The position numbers and the translations under genes were made by a program. Below the pieces are notes generated by a model. That model had not been told where the DNA came from, did not search any database, and saw nothing but the letters and a program-made list of their open reading frames with translations. This document shows positions 1 to 10,817 of a DNA stretch of 64,000 nucleotides, piece by piece; within the stretch, counting starts at the first letter, position 1; every line of letters begins with the position of its first letter. Source of the DNA: Methylosinus sp. Sm6 (GTDB taxonomy: Bacteria; Pseudomonadota; Alphaproteobacteria; Rhizobiales; Beijerinckiaceae). The stretch spans positions 1 through 64,000 of the forward strand of contig NZ_JAINDZ010000011.1 of assembly GCF_019802345.1 (NCBI RefSeq). The letters run 5' to 3'.

Positions 1-302
1 GCCGACGCCGAATAACAAGCCGGACCCACGCCAATACGAGATAATACTATGCCTATCTTGAACCGGACAGCCGTGGGGCGAGCCCGGCCATGACGGCCTC
101 CTGGAAACGTGTGACTCCCTTAGCCCTGAAGGGGAGGGTGATACGCCCCTTCCTGCGTTGCCCTGCCCGCTCGCGGCCGCGCTCTGGCCTATCGGAGCGT
201 CTTGCGTTAGAAACTTGTTTGGAATTTCGGGTCCAGTGTCGGCGCCAGGGTCTTGCGAGGTGTGATTCGCGTCGCGGGACCAAGTCGAAAAGCGGGGCGA
301 GA
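1..302. other. Leading region with no recognisable gene
   Basis: No credible coding region, RNA gene or strong hairpin is visible before the first gene. Short open frames on both strands have no family resemblance and are typical of GC-rich DNA. The stretch probably carries the upstream region of the L,D-transpeptidase gene that starts at 303, but I see no convincing -35/-10 pair. Confidence 0.4.
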
Positions 303-1832
303 ATGACTCTCATCCGGACGATCGGGCGCTTCGCCCCTTACGGCGTCGCCGCCGGAGCGGCGCTCGCCCTCGGCGCCTGCAACGACTCGGGTCTTTCTCA
401 GCGCTCGCTGCAACCCATTCCGCCCGAGACCCTGGCGCTCATGGAGCAGGCCGGCGTCGCCAAGGAATCGCCGACCCTCATTCGCAGCTATAAAAAGGAA
501 TCCGAGTTCCAGATCTGGAAGCAGCGTCCCGACGGCCGTTATGTCTATCTGAAGACATTTCCCATGTGCCGCTGGTCGGGCCAGCTCGGCCCCAAGGTCC
601 GCGAAGGCGACCGCCAGGCGCCCGAAGGCTTCTATTCGATCACGCCGGGGCAGATGAACCCCAATTCGGCCTATTATCTCTCCTTCAACGTCGGCTACCC
701 CAACGCTTATGATCGCGCGCTCGGCCACGGCGGCGGCTCGATCATGGTGCATGGAGCCTGCTCCTCGGCCGGCTGCTTCTCCATGACCGACCATCAGATC
801 TCCGAGATCTATGCGATCCTGCGCACCTCCTTCAACAATGGCCAGCGCGCCATTCAAATGCAGTCCTACCCGTTCAAGATGACGGCGGAAAATCTCGCCA
901 AGCACCGGCTCGACCCCAATATCGAGTTCTGGAAGCAGCTCGAGAACGGCTCGGATCATTTCGAGGCCACTTGGCGGGAGCCGACGGTCGGCGTCTGCGG
1001 CCGTCGCTATGTCTTCGACGCGACGCCGGCGAGCGGCCACTCGTTGGACGCCTCGGCGCCCTGCCCCGCGCTGAAGCGGGATCCTCAGATCGAGTCGCTC
1101 GTCGCGGAGAAGTCCGCCAAGGACGCGGCGAAAATCGCGGAGCTGGTCGGCGCCGGCGTGAAGCCGGTGCGCGTCGTCTATCAGGATGGCGGCCAGCATC
1201 CGGATTTCTACGCCCGCGTTGCGGAGGTCAGCCGGCCGGAGGCCCTGGCCGTGTCGCCGACCGAGATCCCGCTCGACGAGAAGCCGGCCAAGGGGCCGGT
1301 CAAGCTCGCCGCCAAATCTCCGGTCGTCGCGGTCGCGGCGGAGAAGGCCGCGCGCGCCCATGCCGCGGCCGAGACGCTCGCCGCGGCGCCGCAACAGCCG
1401 GCCCCGGCCAATGCGCCGGCGGCCGAGCCGGCGCTCGAAACGACAAAGCTCGCCGCCCTGGCGGCCGGCGCCGGCGCGATCGGCGGATGGCTCGGCCTGC
1501 GCAAGGACGGGGAGGCCGCGACCGAAGTGGCGAAATCCGAGGCGGAGCCGGCGAAGCCGGAGCCAGTCGTCGCCAAGCCGGCGCCAGCCCTCGCCAAGCC
1601 GGAGCCGTCGCGCCGCGCCGAAGGCGGCAAAAAGCCGCAGGCCTCGACCGAGGCGAAGAAGCCGCAAGCGGCCGTGGAGACGAGAAAGCCGCAGGCGTCG
1701 ATCGGAACGAAAAAGCCCGAGGCTTCGCTCGAGACAAAAAAGCCGAGGAATGAAGCCGCGGCCGCCGCCACGCCCCCCGGCGTCGCGACCGCCAGCCTGC
1801 GTGACGCTCCCGTGCAGCCCACGCGGCCCTGA
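303..1832 (+). CDS. L,D-transpeptidase (YkuD-type) lipoprotein with Lys/Pro/Ala-rich tail
   Basis: Probably a murein L,D-transpeptidase that forms 3-3 cross-links or attaches proteins to peptidoglycan. The chosen ATG (303) puts a signal peptide with lipobox LALGAC at once behind the start, so Cys26 would be lipidated; the frame is open 71 codons further upstream, but that extension has no signal. The catalytic core lies at about residues 60-220. It includes His150-Gly151 and the nucleophile in the motif HGACSSAGCF, where Cys158 fits the HGxxxxxxxGC pattern of YkuD enzymes. After about residue 300 the protein becomes Ala/Pro/Lys-rich, with about five copies of a ten-residue KKPQAS-type repeat near residues 440-480, probably a wall-spanning or peptidoglycan-binding tail. 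It stands alone, followed by a repeat element and an sRNA gene on the same strand. Confidence 0.8.
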   Translation: MTLIRTIGRFAPYGVAAGAALALGACNDSGLSQRSLQPIPPETLALMEQAGVAKESPTLIRSYKKESEFQIWKQRPDGRYVYLKTFPMCRWSGQLGPKVREGDRQAPEGFYSITPGQMNPNSAYYLSFNVGYPNAYDRALGHGGGSIMVHGACSSAGCFSMTDHQISEIYAILRTSFNNGQRAIQMQSYPFKMTAENLAKHRLDPNIEFWKQLENGSDHFEATWREPTVGVCGRRYVFDATPASGHSLDASAPCPALKRDPQIESLVAEKSAKDAAKIAELVGAGVKPVRVVYQDGGQHPDFYARVAEVSRPEALAVSPTEIPLDEKPAKGPVKLAAKSPVVAVAAEKAARAHAAAETLAAAPQQPAPANAPAAEPALETTKLAALAAGAGAIGGWLGLRKDGEAATEVAKSEAEPAKPEPVVAKPAPALAKPEPSRRAEGGKKPQASTEAKKPQAAVETRKPQASIGTKKPEASLETKKPRNEAAAAATPPGVATASLRDAPVQPTRP

Positions 1833-1875
1833 CTCTAAAGCCACGGCGACAAGCCCATGACTTCGGCCTGCGGCC

Positions 1876-1916
1876 GTCCTTCGAGACGCTGCCTGCGGCG
1901 GCTCCTCAGGACGAGG
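1876..1916. repeat. Family A palindromic repeat (single copy)
   Basis: GTCCTTCGAGACGC, a GC-rich centre and GCTCCTCAGGACGAGG make an imperfect palindrome. The same element recurs at 26461-26578, 30324-30437, 40514-40558 and 42491-42605, always between genes or in a gene remnant. It resembles REP-type elements of Alphaproteobacteria. Confidence 0.8.
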
Positions 1917-2100
1917 TTCAGGATATTCTGCGAATCCGATCGCCCGGCCCGGCCTCACACCGTCGCCCGGCTGACGAGCGGCGGGGGCCGCCGCAACCGC
2001 CACGCAGCAGCGAGAGGCGGCAATTCTGTCGGCGCGCGCCGGAAATGCCGCAGAATCATGGAGGTTGCCTCGAGCGCGGCAGCGTATGGATTTTTTACGC

Positions 2101-2129
2101 TTGACACTTGTGCGCCGCAGCAATACAAC
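2101..2129 (+). promoter_or_regulatory. Sigma70-type promoter of the mmgR-like sRNA
   Basis: TTGACA at 2101-2106 and TACAAC at 2124-2129 are separated by exactly 17 bp. This is the cleanest housekeeping promoter in the window. It would start transcription near 2136, just ahead of the hairpin-rich stretch that ends in a terminator. Confidence 0.7.
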
Positions 2130-2135
2130 AGTGCG

Positions 2136-2223
2136 ACGCAGCGAGATTGATCTCGCTCCGTAGCCCTCCTTGGGCGTTTCCTCCCTTGACTTGGGCCGCT
2201 GGCTTCCGGCGGCCCTTTTTTTT
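2136..2223 (+). ncRNA. mmgR: Small trans-acting RNA resembling alphaproteobacterial mmgR (alpha-r8)
   Basis: A transcript of about 88 nt is predicted between a consensus promoter (2101-2129) and a Rho-independent terminator (2193-2223). It has a short 5' hairpin (GCGAGATTGATCTCGC, 2141-2156). The single-stranded middle contains CCTCCTTGGGCGTTTCCTCC, pyrimidine-rich and complementary to Shine-Dalgarno sequences. A GC stem with eight T residues closes it. From memory, this central motif and the size match the MmgR family of rhizobia (77 nt in Sinorhizobium meliloti), which limits polyhydroxybutyrate storage and binds Hfq. No open frame here is protein-like. The family name is inference; that this is a promoter-to-terminator sRNA unit is seen directly. 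Confidence 0.65.
2193..2223 (+). terminator. Rho-independent terminator of the sRNA
   Basis: Stem GGGCCGC (2193-2199) pairs with GCGGCCC (2209-2215) around a 9-nt loop, followed by eight T residues at 2216-2223. It separates the sRNA from dnaG. Confidence 0.85.
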
Positions 2224-2342
2224 GCGCCGCTCCAGACGCGGGGACGTTCCCCCGTCTGTGATTTGCGGTGACGACGCCGCTTTCAGAACGCGCCCGAATC
2301 GCGCGAGATGCTAGAAAGCTCCTTCCTCGACGCCGGGCGCCC

Positions 2343-4265
2343 ATGCGATTTCCTCCCTCCTTCCTCGATGAGATCAGAGCCCGAGTGCCCGTCTCGGCCG
2401 TCGTCTCGCAAAAGGTCAAGCTGAAGAAGCATGGCCGCGAATGGCGCGGCCTGTCGCCCTTCAACGCCGAGAAAACCCCGTCTTTCTATGTGATCGACGA
2501 GAAGGGGTTCTTCCACGACTTCTCCTCCGGAAAGAGCGGCGACGGCTTCACCTTTCTGATGGAGACGGAGGGGCTCACCTTTCCCGAGGCGGTCGAGAAG
2601 CTCGCGGGGATGGCCGGCCTCCCCATGCCGGTCGAGACGAAGGAGGCGCGCGAGCTCGAGGAGAAGCGCGCCTCGCTCGGCGATGTGCTGGAATGGGCGG
2701 CGCAATTCTTCGAGGCGCAGCTGCGCGGGAGCGCCGTGAGCGCGGCGCGCGCCTATCTCTCGAACCGCGCGATCGGAGAATCGGATCGCGCGCGCTTTCG
2801 GCTCGGCTTCGCGCCGCCCGAGCGCCATGCGCTGCGCGACCATCTCGCCGGCAAGGGCGCGAGCGTCGAGGCGATGATCGAGGCCGGGCTGCTCGTGCAT
2901 GGCGAGGACATCGTCGTCCCTTACGACCGCTTCCGTGATCGGATCATGTTTCCGATCTGCGACCGCGCCGGGCGCGTGATCGCCTTCGGCGGCCGCGCGA
3001 TGCAGAAGGACGCGCAAGCCAAATATCTGAACTCGCCGGAGACGCCGCTCTTCCACAAGGGCGCGACGCTCTACAATCAGCACAATGCGCGCAAGGCCGC
3101 GCATGAGGCCGGCTATGTCGTCGCCGTCGAGGGCTATGTCGACGTCATCGCCATGACCGCCGCCGGCTTTCCGCAAACGGTGGCCCCGCTCGGCACGGCG
3201 CTGACGGCGGAGCAATGCGCTTTGCTGTGGACCATGGCCGAGGAGCCGATCCTGTGCTTCGACGGCGACAAGGCCGGCCGCAAGGCCGCCGACCGGGCGA
3301 TCGACACGGCTCTGCCGCTGCTCGGCCCCGGCCGCAGCTTTCGCTTCGCGCTGCTGCCCGACGGCCAGGACCCGGACGAGCTGTTCCGCGCCGGCGGCGC
3401 CGCGGCCATCGCCGAGGCGATCGGCGCGGCGCGGCCGCTCGTCGATCTTCTGTGGGCGCGCGAGACGGAAGGCGCGCGGCTCGACACGCCGGAGCGGCGC
3501 GCCGCGCTGGAGCGCCGATTCGCCGAGCTCGCCCGCAGCATCGCCGACGAGGCGCTACGCCGGCACTATTCGCAGGAGCTCAACGACCGCTGCGCGACGC
3601 TGTTCGGCCGCTCGCGGAATTATCCGCCACGGCGCGAATGGCGCTCGAGCGGCGGCGGCGGCCGCGGGCCGATGCGGCGGTTCAATGAGCAGCCTTCGCT
3701 GCGCGGGCCGCTGACCATCGGCGCCTCGCTCGCGCGGTCGCCGCTGTTTCGCGGCCAGGCCGCCGCCATCGCCCCGCGCGAGGCGCTGATCCTGATCATC
3801 CTGTTGAACCATCCGCAGCTGCTGCAGACGCAGCTCGAGGCCGTCGCGGCGCTCGATCTCGACTCGGCGGAGGCGCGCGAGCTGCGCGCGGCGCTGATCC
3901 GCTGCGCCGCCGACGGGACCACGGATCGCGAGGCGATCGAGCGCGAGATCGCCGCGGCCGGATTGGAGGCGTTCTGCGCGCGCCTGGCGAATATGACGGC
4001 GCACGCCTCGCTGTGGAACGTGCGCGCCGGGGCGGCGGCGACCGACGCGGCCGAAAGCCTGCGTCAGGCTTTGATCTTGCAACATCGGGCGCGGGCGCTA
4101 CATAAAGAACTCAGAAAAATCGAGTCCAGGCTGGCGGACGCGCCGAGCGACCATGATTTCGCCCGCCTGAGCGATATTCAAGCCCAATTGAACACGATCG
4201 AGGGAACCGAAGCCATGGTGGAGGGGTTCGGCTCTTTGTCCGGTCGGACGACTCGAACGGTTTGA
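2343..4265 (+). CDS. dnaG: DNA primase DnaG
   Basis: Synthesises RNA primers for the replication fork and works with DnaB helicase. At 640 aa it has the usual length. The ATG at 2343 is chosen because the protein then begins [17 protein letters not shown], the normal DnaG N-terminus. The N-terminal zinc-ribbon region is present in sequence, but the four ligands are replaced: [13 protein letters not shown] has Ser38 and Asn41 in place of Cys and His, and [10 protein letters not shown] has Asp59 and Ser62 in place of two Cys. The TOPRIM domain follows at about residues 260-345, with EGYVDVIAM and the metal-binding DGDKAGRKA. The C-terminal third fits a DnaB-interacting domain. rpoD follows on the same strand, the common primase-sigma arrangement. 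Confidence 0.95.
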   Translation: MRFPPSFLDEIRARVPVSAVVSQKVKLKKHGREWRGLSPFNAEKTPSFYVIDEKGFFHDFSSGKSGDGFTFLMETEGLTFPEAVEKLAGMAGLPMPVETKEARELEEKRASLGDVLEWAAQFFEAQLRGSAVSAARAYLSNRAIGESDRARFRLGFAPPERHALRDHLAGKGASVEAMIEAGLLVHGEDIVVPYDRFRDRIMFPICDRAGRVIAFGGRAMQKDAQAKYLNSPETPLFHKGATLYNQHNARKAAHEAGYVVAVEGYVDVIAMTAAGFPQTVAPLGTALTAEQCALLWTMAEEPILCFDGDKAGRKAADRAIDTALPLLGPGRSFRFALLPDGQDPDELFRAGGAAAIAEAIGAARPLVDLLWARETEGARLDTPERRAALERRFAELARSIADEALRRHYSQELNDRCATLFGRSRNYPPRREWRSSGGGGRGPMRRFNEQPSLRGPLTIGASLARSPLFRGQAAAIAPREALILIILLNHPQLLQTQLEAVAALDLDSAEARELRAALIRCAADGTTDREAIEREIAAAGLEAFCARLANMTAHASLWNVRAGAAATDAAESLRQALILQHRARALHKELRKIESRLADAPSDHDFARLSDIQAQLNTIEGTEAMVEGFGSLSGRTTRTV

Positions 4266-4479
4266 TTTCGCGCTGGACTCGATGTCTGGAGCGAAAGCGG
4301 GGCATTCGGTTAACGGAGTGTCAAGCCGGCGCTCCGACTGTGAGGCGACCGGCGAATCACCGCGGCGGCGGGGCCGGCCGCGGCTTGTCTTGTGCTTGCT
4401 CCTGTGGTTCGTAGGCGGCGAGCAAAGGCGACGGACCTGGGGCGCGGCCGCGGCGGAACGGCGGGCTTTGGAGCGAGGA

Positions 4480-6489
<2,010 letters not shown>

Positions 6490-6510
6490 CGGAGCATCCG
6501 CGAGCGAATT

Positions 6511-6536
6511 GCGAGCCTTAAAGGCTCGCATCTTTT
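6511..6536 (+). terminator. Hairpin after rpoD, probable terminator
   Basis: GCGAGCC (6511-6517) pairs with GGCTCGC (6523-6529) around TTAAA, followed by ATCTTTT. The stem is also the core of repeat family B, so this may be a repeat element acting as a terminator. Confidence 0.6.
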
Positions 6537-6559
6537 CGTCGCCGAGCGCCTGATCTCCC

Positions 6560-7351
6560 ATGTCCGCAGCGATCATCATTCCGGCGCGCTACGGCTCGTC
6601 GCGCTTTCCCGGCAAGCCGCTGCAGATCATCGCGGGCAGGTCGATGCTGGAGCGCGTCTGGCGGATCGCCCGCGCAGCGCGTCGCTGCTCGCGCGTCGTC
6701 ATCGCGACCGAGGACGAGCGCATTCTCGCTCACGCCGCCGCCTTCGGCGCCGAGACCGTGCTCACCTCGCAGGACTGTCGCAACGGCACGGAGCGCGTCC
6801 ATGAGGCCGTCGCATTGCTCGAGCTGCGCGAAGACGTCGTCGTCGGACTGCAGGGCGACGCCGTGCTGACGCCGCCATGGGCGCTCGACGCGCTGATCGA
6901 GGAATTGGAAGCGCATCCCGATGTCGAGATGGCGACGCCGGCCGTGCGGCTCGACGCGAAGGCCTCGCGCGACTTCATCGCGCATAAGGAGATTTCGCCG
7001 ACGAGCGGAACCACGGTGGTCTTCGATCTCGACAGAAACGCGCTCTATTTCTCGAAAACCGTCATTCCTTCTCTCGGCCGGGAGGCGGCGGCTCCCGTTC
7101 ATCGCCACATCGGCCTCTACGGCTTTCGCCGGGCGGCCCTCGCGAAATTCGTCGCTCTCGCGCCGACGCCGCTCGAGCGCGCCGAAGGGCTCGAGCAATT
7201 GCGCGCGCTCGAGCATGGATTGAAGATGCGCATCGTCGTCGTCGATTATAGAGGCCGCACTCATGCGTCCGTCGACACGATGGAAGACGTCGCCCGCGTG
7301 GAGGCGCTGATCGAAGCCGAAGGCGAATTGCTCGGCCATGAGGATCGCTGA
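6560..7351 (+). CDS. kdsB: 3-deoxy-manno-octulosonate cytidylyltransferase (KdsB-like)
   Basis: Expected to activate Kdo, or a related octulosonate, with CTP for lipopolysaccharide core synthesis in the cytoplasm. At 263 aa it has the KdsB fold signatures: N-terminal nucleotide-binding [28 protein letters not shown], and the sugar-binding HIGLYGFRR. The metal-binding motif reads [11 protein letters not shown], where canonical KdsB has VQGDEPLIPP, so this could be a paralogue acting on a modified octulosonate rather than the housekeeping enzyme. Its end is part of a perfect 14-bp tandem duplication that spans the stop codon, and a histidine-phosphatase gene begins 14 bp later, suggesting cotranscription. 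Confidence 0.8.
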   Translation: MSAAIIIPARYGSSRFPGKPLQIIAGRSMLERVWRIARAARRCSRVVIATEDERILAHAAAFGAETVLTSQDCRNGTERVHEAVALLELREDVVVGLQGDAVLTPPWALDALIEELEAHPDVEMATPAVRLDAKASRDFIAHKEISPTSGTTVVFDLDRNALYFSKTVIPSLGREAAAPVHRHIGLYGFRRAALAKFVALAPTPLERAEGLEQLRALEHGLKMRIVVVDYRGRTHASVDTMEDVARVEALIEAEGELLGHEDR

Positions 7352-7365
7352 ATGAGGATCGCTGA
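7338..7365 (+). repeat. Perfect 14-bp tandem duplication at a gene end
   Basis: ATGAGGATCGCTGA occurs twice in direct succession (7338-7351, 7352-7365). The first copy encodes the last codons of the kdsB-like gene including its TGA. The second is the whole spacer before the next ATG at 7366 and by itself reads as a three-codon open frame. Confidence 0.95.
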
Positions 7366-7995
7366 ATGCGGCTGATCCTCGCCCGACACGGAAACACGTT
7401 CGGCCCGAATGACGAGGTTCGCTGGATCGGCGCGCGCGCCGATCCGCCGCTCGTCGATAAAGGTCGCGAGCAGGCCGAAGCGATCGGCAGGGCGTTGGCG
7501 TCGATGACCATCGATCCTGCGCGCATTCTCACGGCGCCGCTCGCCCGCACGCTGGAAAGCGCTCGTCTCGCGGCCGCCGCCGGCGGCTATTCGTCCGCGC
7601 GGATCGAGATCGAGCCGCGGCTGATCGAGATCGACTATGGCGCCTGGGAAGGCCGGACCTCGGACGAAATCCGCGCGACGCGCGGAGCGCGGGAAATCGA
7701 TGCATGGGAGCGCGACGGCCTGTGGCCGCAGGACGCCGGCTGGTCGCCGTCCGAAACGCAATTGCGTTCACGCATCGCGCAGACGCTCTCGTCGCTGCGC
7801 GCGAAACACGCGGACAGCGACACGATTCTGGTCGTTTCCAGCAGCGGCGTGCTCAGATGCGTCGGCGAAATTTGTGGCCTCGATCGCAAATCCGCGAAGA
7901 TGCGGACGGGCAGCCTGTCGATTGTTCGAGCCGCTCCGCATGGGTTTTCCATCGAGCTGTGGGACCGGCGGCCGAACGAACGCTCGCCGAAGTAG
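7366..7995 (+). CDS. Histidine phosphatase family protein (phosphoglycerate mutase-like)
   Basis: A 209-aa phosphatase of the branch-1 histidine phosphatase superfamily. The catalytic motif LILARHGNTFG is at the N-terminus (His8), the second Arg/Glu block follows (EPRLIEIDYGAWEGRT, about residues 84-99), and a C-terminal segment (ILVVSSSGVLRCV) has Ser where the second catalytic His is usual in this superfamily, so activity is less certain. It is placed directly behind the kdsB-like gene. A role in removing phosphate from a sugar-phosphate intermediate of the same pathway is possible but only inferred from context. The substrate cannot be read from sequence. Confidence 0.7.
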   Translation: MRLILARHGNTFGPNDEVRWIGARADPPLVDKGREQAEAIGRALASMTIDPARILTAPLARTLESARLAAAAGGYSSARIEIEPRLIEIDYGAWEGRTSDEIRATRGAREIDAWERDGLWPQDAGWSPSETQLRSRIAQTLSSLRAKHADSDTILVVSSSGVLRCVGEICGLDRKSAKMRTGSLSIVRAAPHGFSIELWDRRPNERSPK

Positions 7996-8021
7996 CGGGC
8001 CGTCCGGCTCGCACCGCGAGA

Positions 8022-8050
8022 ATGTCATTATCTTTCAACATGAACGTCAC
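8022..8050 (+). promoter_or_regulatory. Possible Pho box upstream of phospholipase C
   Basis: Three 7-mers spaced by 4 bp (ATGTCAT-TATC-TTTCAAC-ATGA-ACGTCAC) follow the 11-bp periodicity of PhoB sites, whose unit is CTGTCAT. The region lies 57 bp before the phospholipase C start. Phosphate-starvation control of this enzyme is known in other Alphaproteobacteria; here it is inference from a degenerate match. Confidence 0.4.
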
Positions 8051-8106
8051 CGCACTGTAGTGACGGCGGCGTAACGAGGCCCCGGGGAAACAAAGGGGCC
8101 CGACAC

Positions 8107-10209
8107 ATGACGACCACTACCGATCGCCGCGATTTTCTGCGCCTCGTCGGAGGCGGCGCTCTCGCCACCGCATTCTCGCAGAGCATCGAGCGCGCATTCG
8201 CGATTCCGGCGAGCCAGCCGACCGGCACCATCAACGACATCCAGCATATCGTCGTTCTGACGCAGGAGAACCGCTCCTTCGATCATTACTTCGGCGTCAT
8301 GCGCGGCGTGCGCGGCTACGGCGACCCGCGTCCGGTGCTGCTGCCCAATGGCAAGCCGGTGTGGAACCAGCCCGACGGCGCCGGCGAGGTGCTGCCCTTC
8401 CGTCCCGACGCGCGTCCGCTCGGCGACAAGTTCCTCGACGGCACGCCACACAACTGGCCCGACGCGCATCAGGCCTGGAACAACGGCAAATATGACCAGT
8501 GGGTGCCGGCCAAGGGCCGCCACACCATGGCCCATCTGACGCGCGAGGACATCCCCTTCCACTATGCGCTCGCCGACGCCTTCACGATCTGCGACGCCTA
8601 TCATTGCTCGGTGATGGGCGCGACCGATCCCAACCGCTATTATATGTGGACCGGCTGGGACGGCAATGACGGCGCCAATGGCGGTCCGGTCATCGACAAT
8701 TCCGAAGCCGGCTACGACTGGCGCACCTATCCGGAGCTGCTGGAGCAGGCCGGCGTCTCCTGGAAAATCTATCAGGACGTCGGAGCGGGACTGGACGCCG
8801 AGCATTGGTGGGGCTGGGGCAACAATCCCTATATCGGCAATTACGGCGACAATTCGCTGCTCTATTTCCATCAGTATCAGAACGCCGCGCCGGGTTCCGC
8901 GCTCTATCAGAAGGCGCGCCGCGGCACCAATATCTCCAAGGGCGGAACGCTGTTCGACATCCTCCGCAACGACGTGCGCAACAACGCCTTGCCGCAAGTG
9001 TCCTGGATCGCCGCGCCCGAGTCCTATACGGAGCATTCGAACTGGCCGTCGAATTTCGGCGCCTGGTACATCTCGAAGGTCCTCGACGCGCTGACGTCCA
9101 ATCCGGACGTGTGGAGCAAGACCGTCCTGCTCATCAATTATGACGAGAACGACGGCTTCTTCGACCACGTCGTGCCGCCGACGGCGCCGCAAACTTCCGC
9201 GCATGGACGTTCCACCGTCTCCACGATCCATGAAATCTACCCGGGCGGGCCCACCTACGCCGCCGGCCCTTATGGCCTCGGCTCGCGCGTTCCGATGATC
9301 ATCGTCTCGCCCTGGACCAAGGGCGGCTATGTGTGCTCGGAAGTCTTCGACCACACCTCGACCCTTCGCTTCATCGAGAAGCGCTTCGGCGTCGCCGAGA
9401 CGCAGATCTCGCCCTGGCGCCGAACGGTCTGCGGCGATCTCACCTCCGCTTTCGATTTCTCGAAGCCCTTCAGCGGCGTCGTCTTCCTGCCCTCGACGTC
9501 GACCTTCGCGCCGAAGGACCGCGATCGTCATCCGACCTACACGCCCGCGCCGCCCAAGAAGCAGACCCTGCCCAAGCAGGAGAAGGGACTGCGCCGCGCC
9601 CGCGCCCTGCAATATGTGCTCGACGCGAAGGGCGCGGTGACCGCCAACGACGCCTCGCTGAAGTTCTATTACATCAACAAGGGCAAGCTCGGCGCCTGCT
9701 TCCACACGCGCTCGACGAGGACCTCGGCCGGCCCGTGGACCTATACGGTCGAAGCCGGCAAATCGCTCGCCGCCACGCTGAAGCTTCCCGCCCATGGCGA
9801 TTACGGCTTCACGGTTCATGGTCCGAACGGCTTCTTCCGGACCTTCGAGGGCGGCGTCGGGGAGGGCCGCGCCGAGCTCGAGGTGAGCGCCCGCTACGAA
9901 GCCCAGCCGCAGGCCGGCGTCGAGCTCACGATCGTGAACCAGTCGGCCAGCGCCGTCTCGGTCGCCATCGCCAACGCCTACTCCGGCGGCACGTTCAGGA
10001 AGCGGCTCGCGGCGGGCGAGCGCCTCGTGAAGCTGTGGCGTCTGGGCGACACCCACGGCTGGTATGATCTGTCGGTCGGCGTCGACTCGGATCGCGGCTT
10101 CGAGCGCCGTCTGGCGGGGCATGTCGAGAATGGCGCGGAGAGCACCAGCGATCCGGCCCTCAGCCCGGGCGCGCTTCCCGCCGAGGTCGCGGCGACCAAC
10201 GGCCAGTGA
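8107..10209 (+). CDS. Phospholipase C, phosphocholine-specific (Tat-exported)
   Basis: Hydrolyses phosphatidylcholine-type lipids to diacylglycerol and phosphocholine in the periplasm or outside the cell. At 700 aa it matches the phosphoesterase family of Pseudomonas PlcH/PlcN. A twin-arginine signal stands at the N-terminus (TDRRDFLRLVGGGALATAF). The catalytic phosphoesterase domain (about residues 45-460) opens with HIVVLTQENRSFDHYFGVM and contains ATDPNRYYMWTGWDG and INYDENDGFFDHVVPP. Two C-terminal beta domains of the PLC-specific type cover about 500-690. It appears monocistronic: a possible Pho box lies in front and two hairpins follow (10222-10285). In Alphaproteobacteria such enzymes serve membrane-lipid remodelling under phosphate limitation; that role is inferred here. 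Confidence 0.92.
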   Translation: MTTTTDRRDFLRLVGGGALATAFSQSIERAFAIPASQPTGTINDIQHIVVLTQENRSFDHYFGVMRGVRGYGDPRPVLLPNGKPVWNQPDGAGEVLPFRPDARPLGDKFLDGTPHNWPDAHQAWNNGKYDQWVPAKGRHTMAHLTREDIPFHYALADAFTICDAYHCSVMGATDPNRYYMWTGWDGNDGANGGPVIDNSEAGYDWRTYPELLEQAGVSWKIYQDVGAGLDAEHWWGWGNNPYIGNYGDNSLLYFHQYQNAAPGSALYQKARRGTNISKGGTLFDILRNDVRNNALPQVSWIAAPESYTEHSNWPSNFGAWYISKVLDALTSNPDVWSKTVLLINYDENDGFFDHVVPPTAPQTSAHGRSTVSTIHEIYPGGPTYAAGPYGLGSRVPMIIVSPWTKGGYVCSEVFDHTSTLRFIEKRFGVAETQISPWRRTVCGDLTSAFDFSKPFSGVVFLPSTSTFAPKDRDRHPTYTPAPPKKQTLPKQEKGLRRARALQYVLDAKGAVTANDASLKFYYINKGKLGACFHTRSTRTSAGPWTYTVEAGKSLAATLKLPAHGDYGFTVHGPNGFFRTFEGGVGEGRAELEVSARYEAQPQAGVELTIVNQSASAVSVAIANAYSGGTFRKRLAAGERLVKLWRLGDTHGWYDLSVGVDSDRGFERRLAGHVENGAESTSDPALSPGALPAEVAATNGQ

Positions 10210-10221
10210 CGAACGGGCGGA

Positions 10222-10285
10222 GCGAAAAGCGGTCGCTTTTCGCCCTCGCCTCGCATGATCCCGGAGCCGGCGATTCGCCGGCTCC
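10222..10285 (+). terminator. Two tandem hairpins after the phospholipase C gene
   Basis: GCGAAAAGCG/CGCTTTTCGC (10222-10243) is a near-perfect palindrome. GGAGCCGGCGA/CGCCGGCTCC (10263-10285) is a strong stem. The second is followed by CTCTCCC rather than a T-run, so termination is plausible but not canonical. Confidence 0.45.
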
Positions 10286-10308
10286 CTCTCCCGAAGCGTC
10301 GATGATAT

Positions 10309-10817
10309 CGTCCTTCATTCCCGGACTCGCGCGACGATTCGCATCGGGCCCGCTCTGATCGACGAGAGGTCATGGACGAAGCGGCCGCGAACACGCCATT
10401 TCTCACGCGACGCAAGCGCGAGGGCGTCGTCTACACGCCCGCTCCGATCGCTCGCTTCCTCGTCGAGCGCACCATCGCATTATCGCTGGACCAAGTCCGG
10501 GCGTCGCTCGCCGAAGCGCATCGCGGGCGCGAGACAATCGCTTTCTGGCGCGCGTGGCTCGCGGCGCTGCGATCCTTTACGGTCGTCGATCCCGGCTGCG
10601 GCGAAGGCGCTGGCTTCGATTGGGACGCGGCCTTTCCGCACGTGGCGGCGCGCGGCTTCGACGTGGTCATCGGCAATCCGCCCTATGTCCGGATGGAGCA
10701 TCTGAAGCCGCTGAAGCCCTGGCTCGCGCAGCGCTATGAAGTGGCCGCCGAGCGCGCCGATCTCTACGCCTATTTCTTCGAGAATGGCCTCGCGCTGCTG
10801 AAACGAAGCGGGCGGCT
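10309..10817 (+). repeat. Left copy of a duplicated methyltransferase segment
   Basis: This segment matches 12498-13273 almost base for base, including about 60 bp of upstream sequence. It has one internal deletion corresponding to 12801-13067 (267 bp, exactly 89 codons). The match ends abruptly after GGGCGGCT at 10817. Confidence 0.9.
10372..10817 (+). pseudogene. Truncated, internally deleted copy of the DNA adenine methyltransferase gene
   Basis: The first residues are identical to those of the intact gene at 12561 (MDEAAANTPFLTRRKREGVV). The copy retains motif I (DPGCGEGA) and motif IV (NPPYVRMEHLKPLKPW), but 89 codons between them are missing in frame. The last roughly 380 residues are absent: beyond GLALLKRSGRL the sequence becomes unrelated. 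The frame stays open by chance into the region antisense to the neighbouring methyltransferase. Loss of the segment after motif I and of the whole target-recognition part means a functional enzyme is unlikely. A few substitutions against the intact copy (for example FTVVDPG versus FAIVDPG) show that it has drifted only slightly, so the duplication is recent. Confidence 0.85.

Noticed and set aside
207-2123. 638-codon open frame on the minus strand opposite the L,D-transpeptidase gene
   Set aside because: Arg/Leu/Gly-rich composition with no motifs; it is the antisense of a high-GC gene with strong codon bias, and it would also cover the sRNA promoter.
8047-10122. 691-codon minus-strand frame opposite phospholipase C
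   Set aside because: No protein family character, and the opposite strand encodes a textbook Tat-exported phospholipase.
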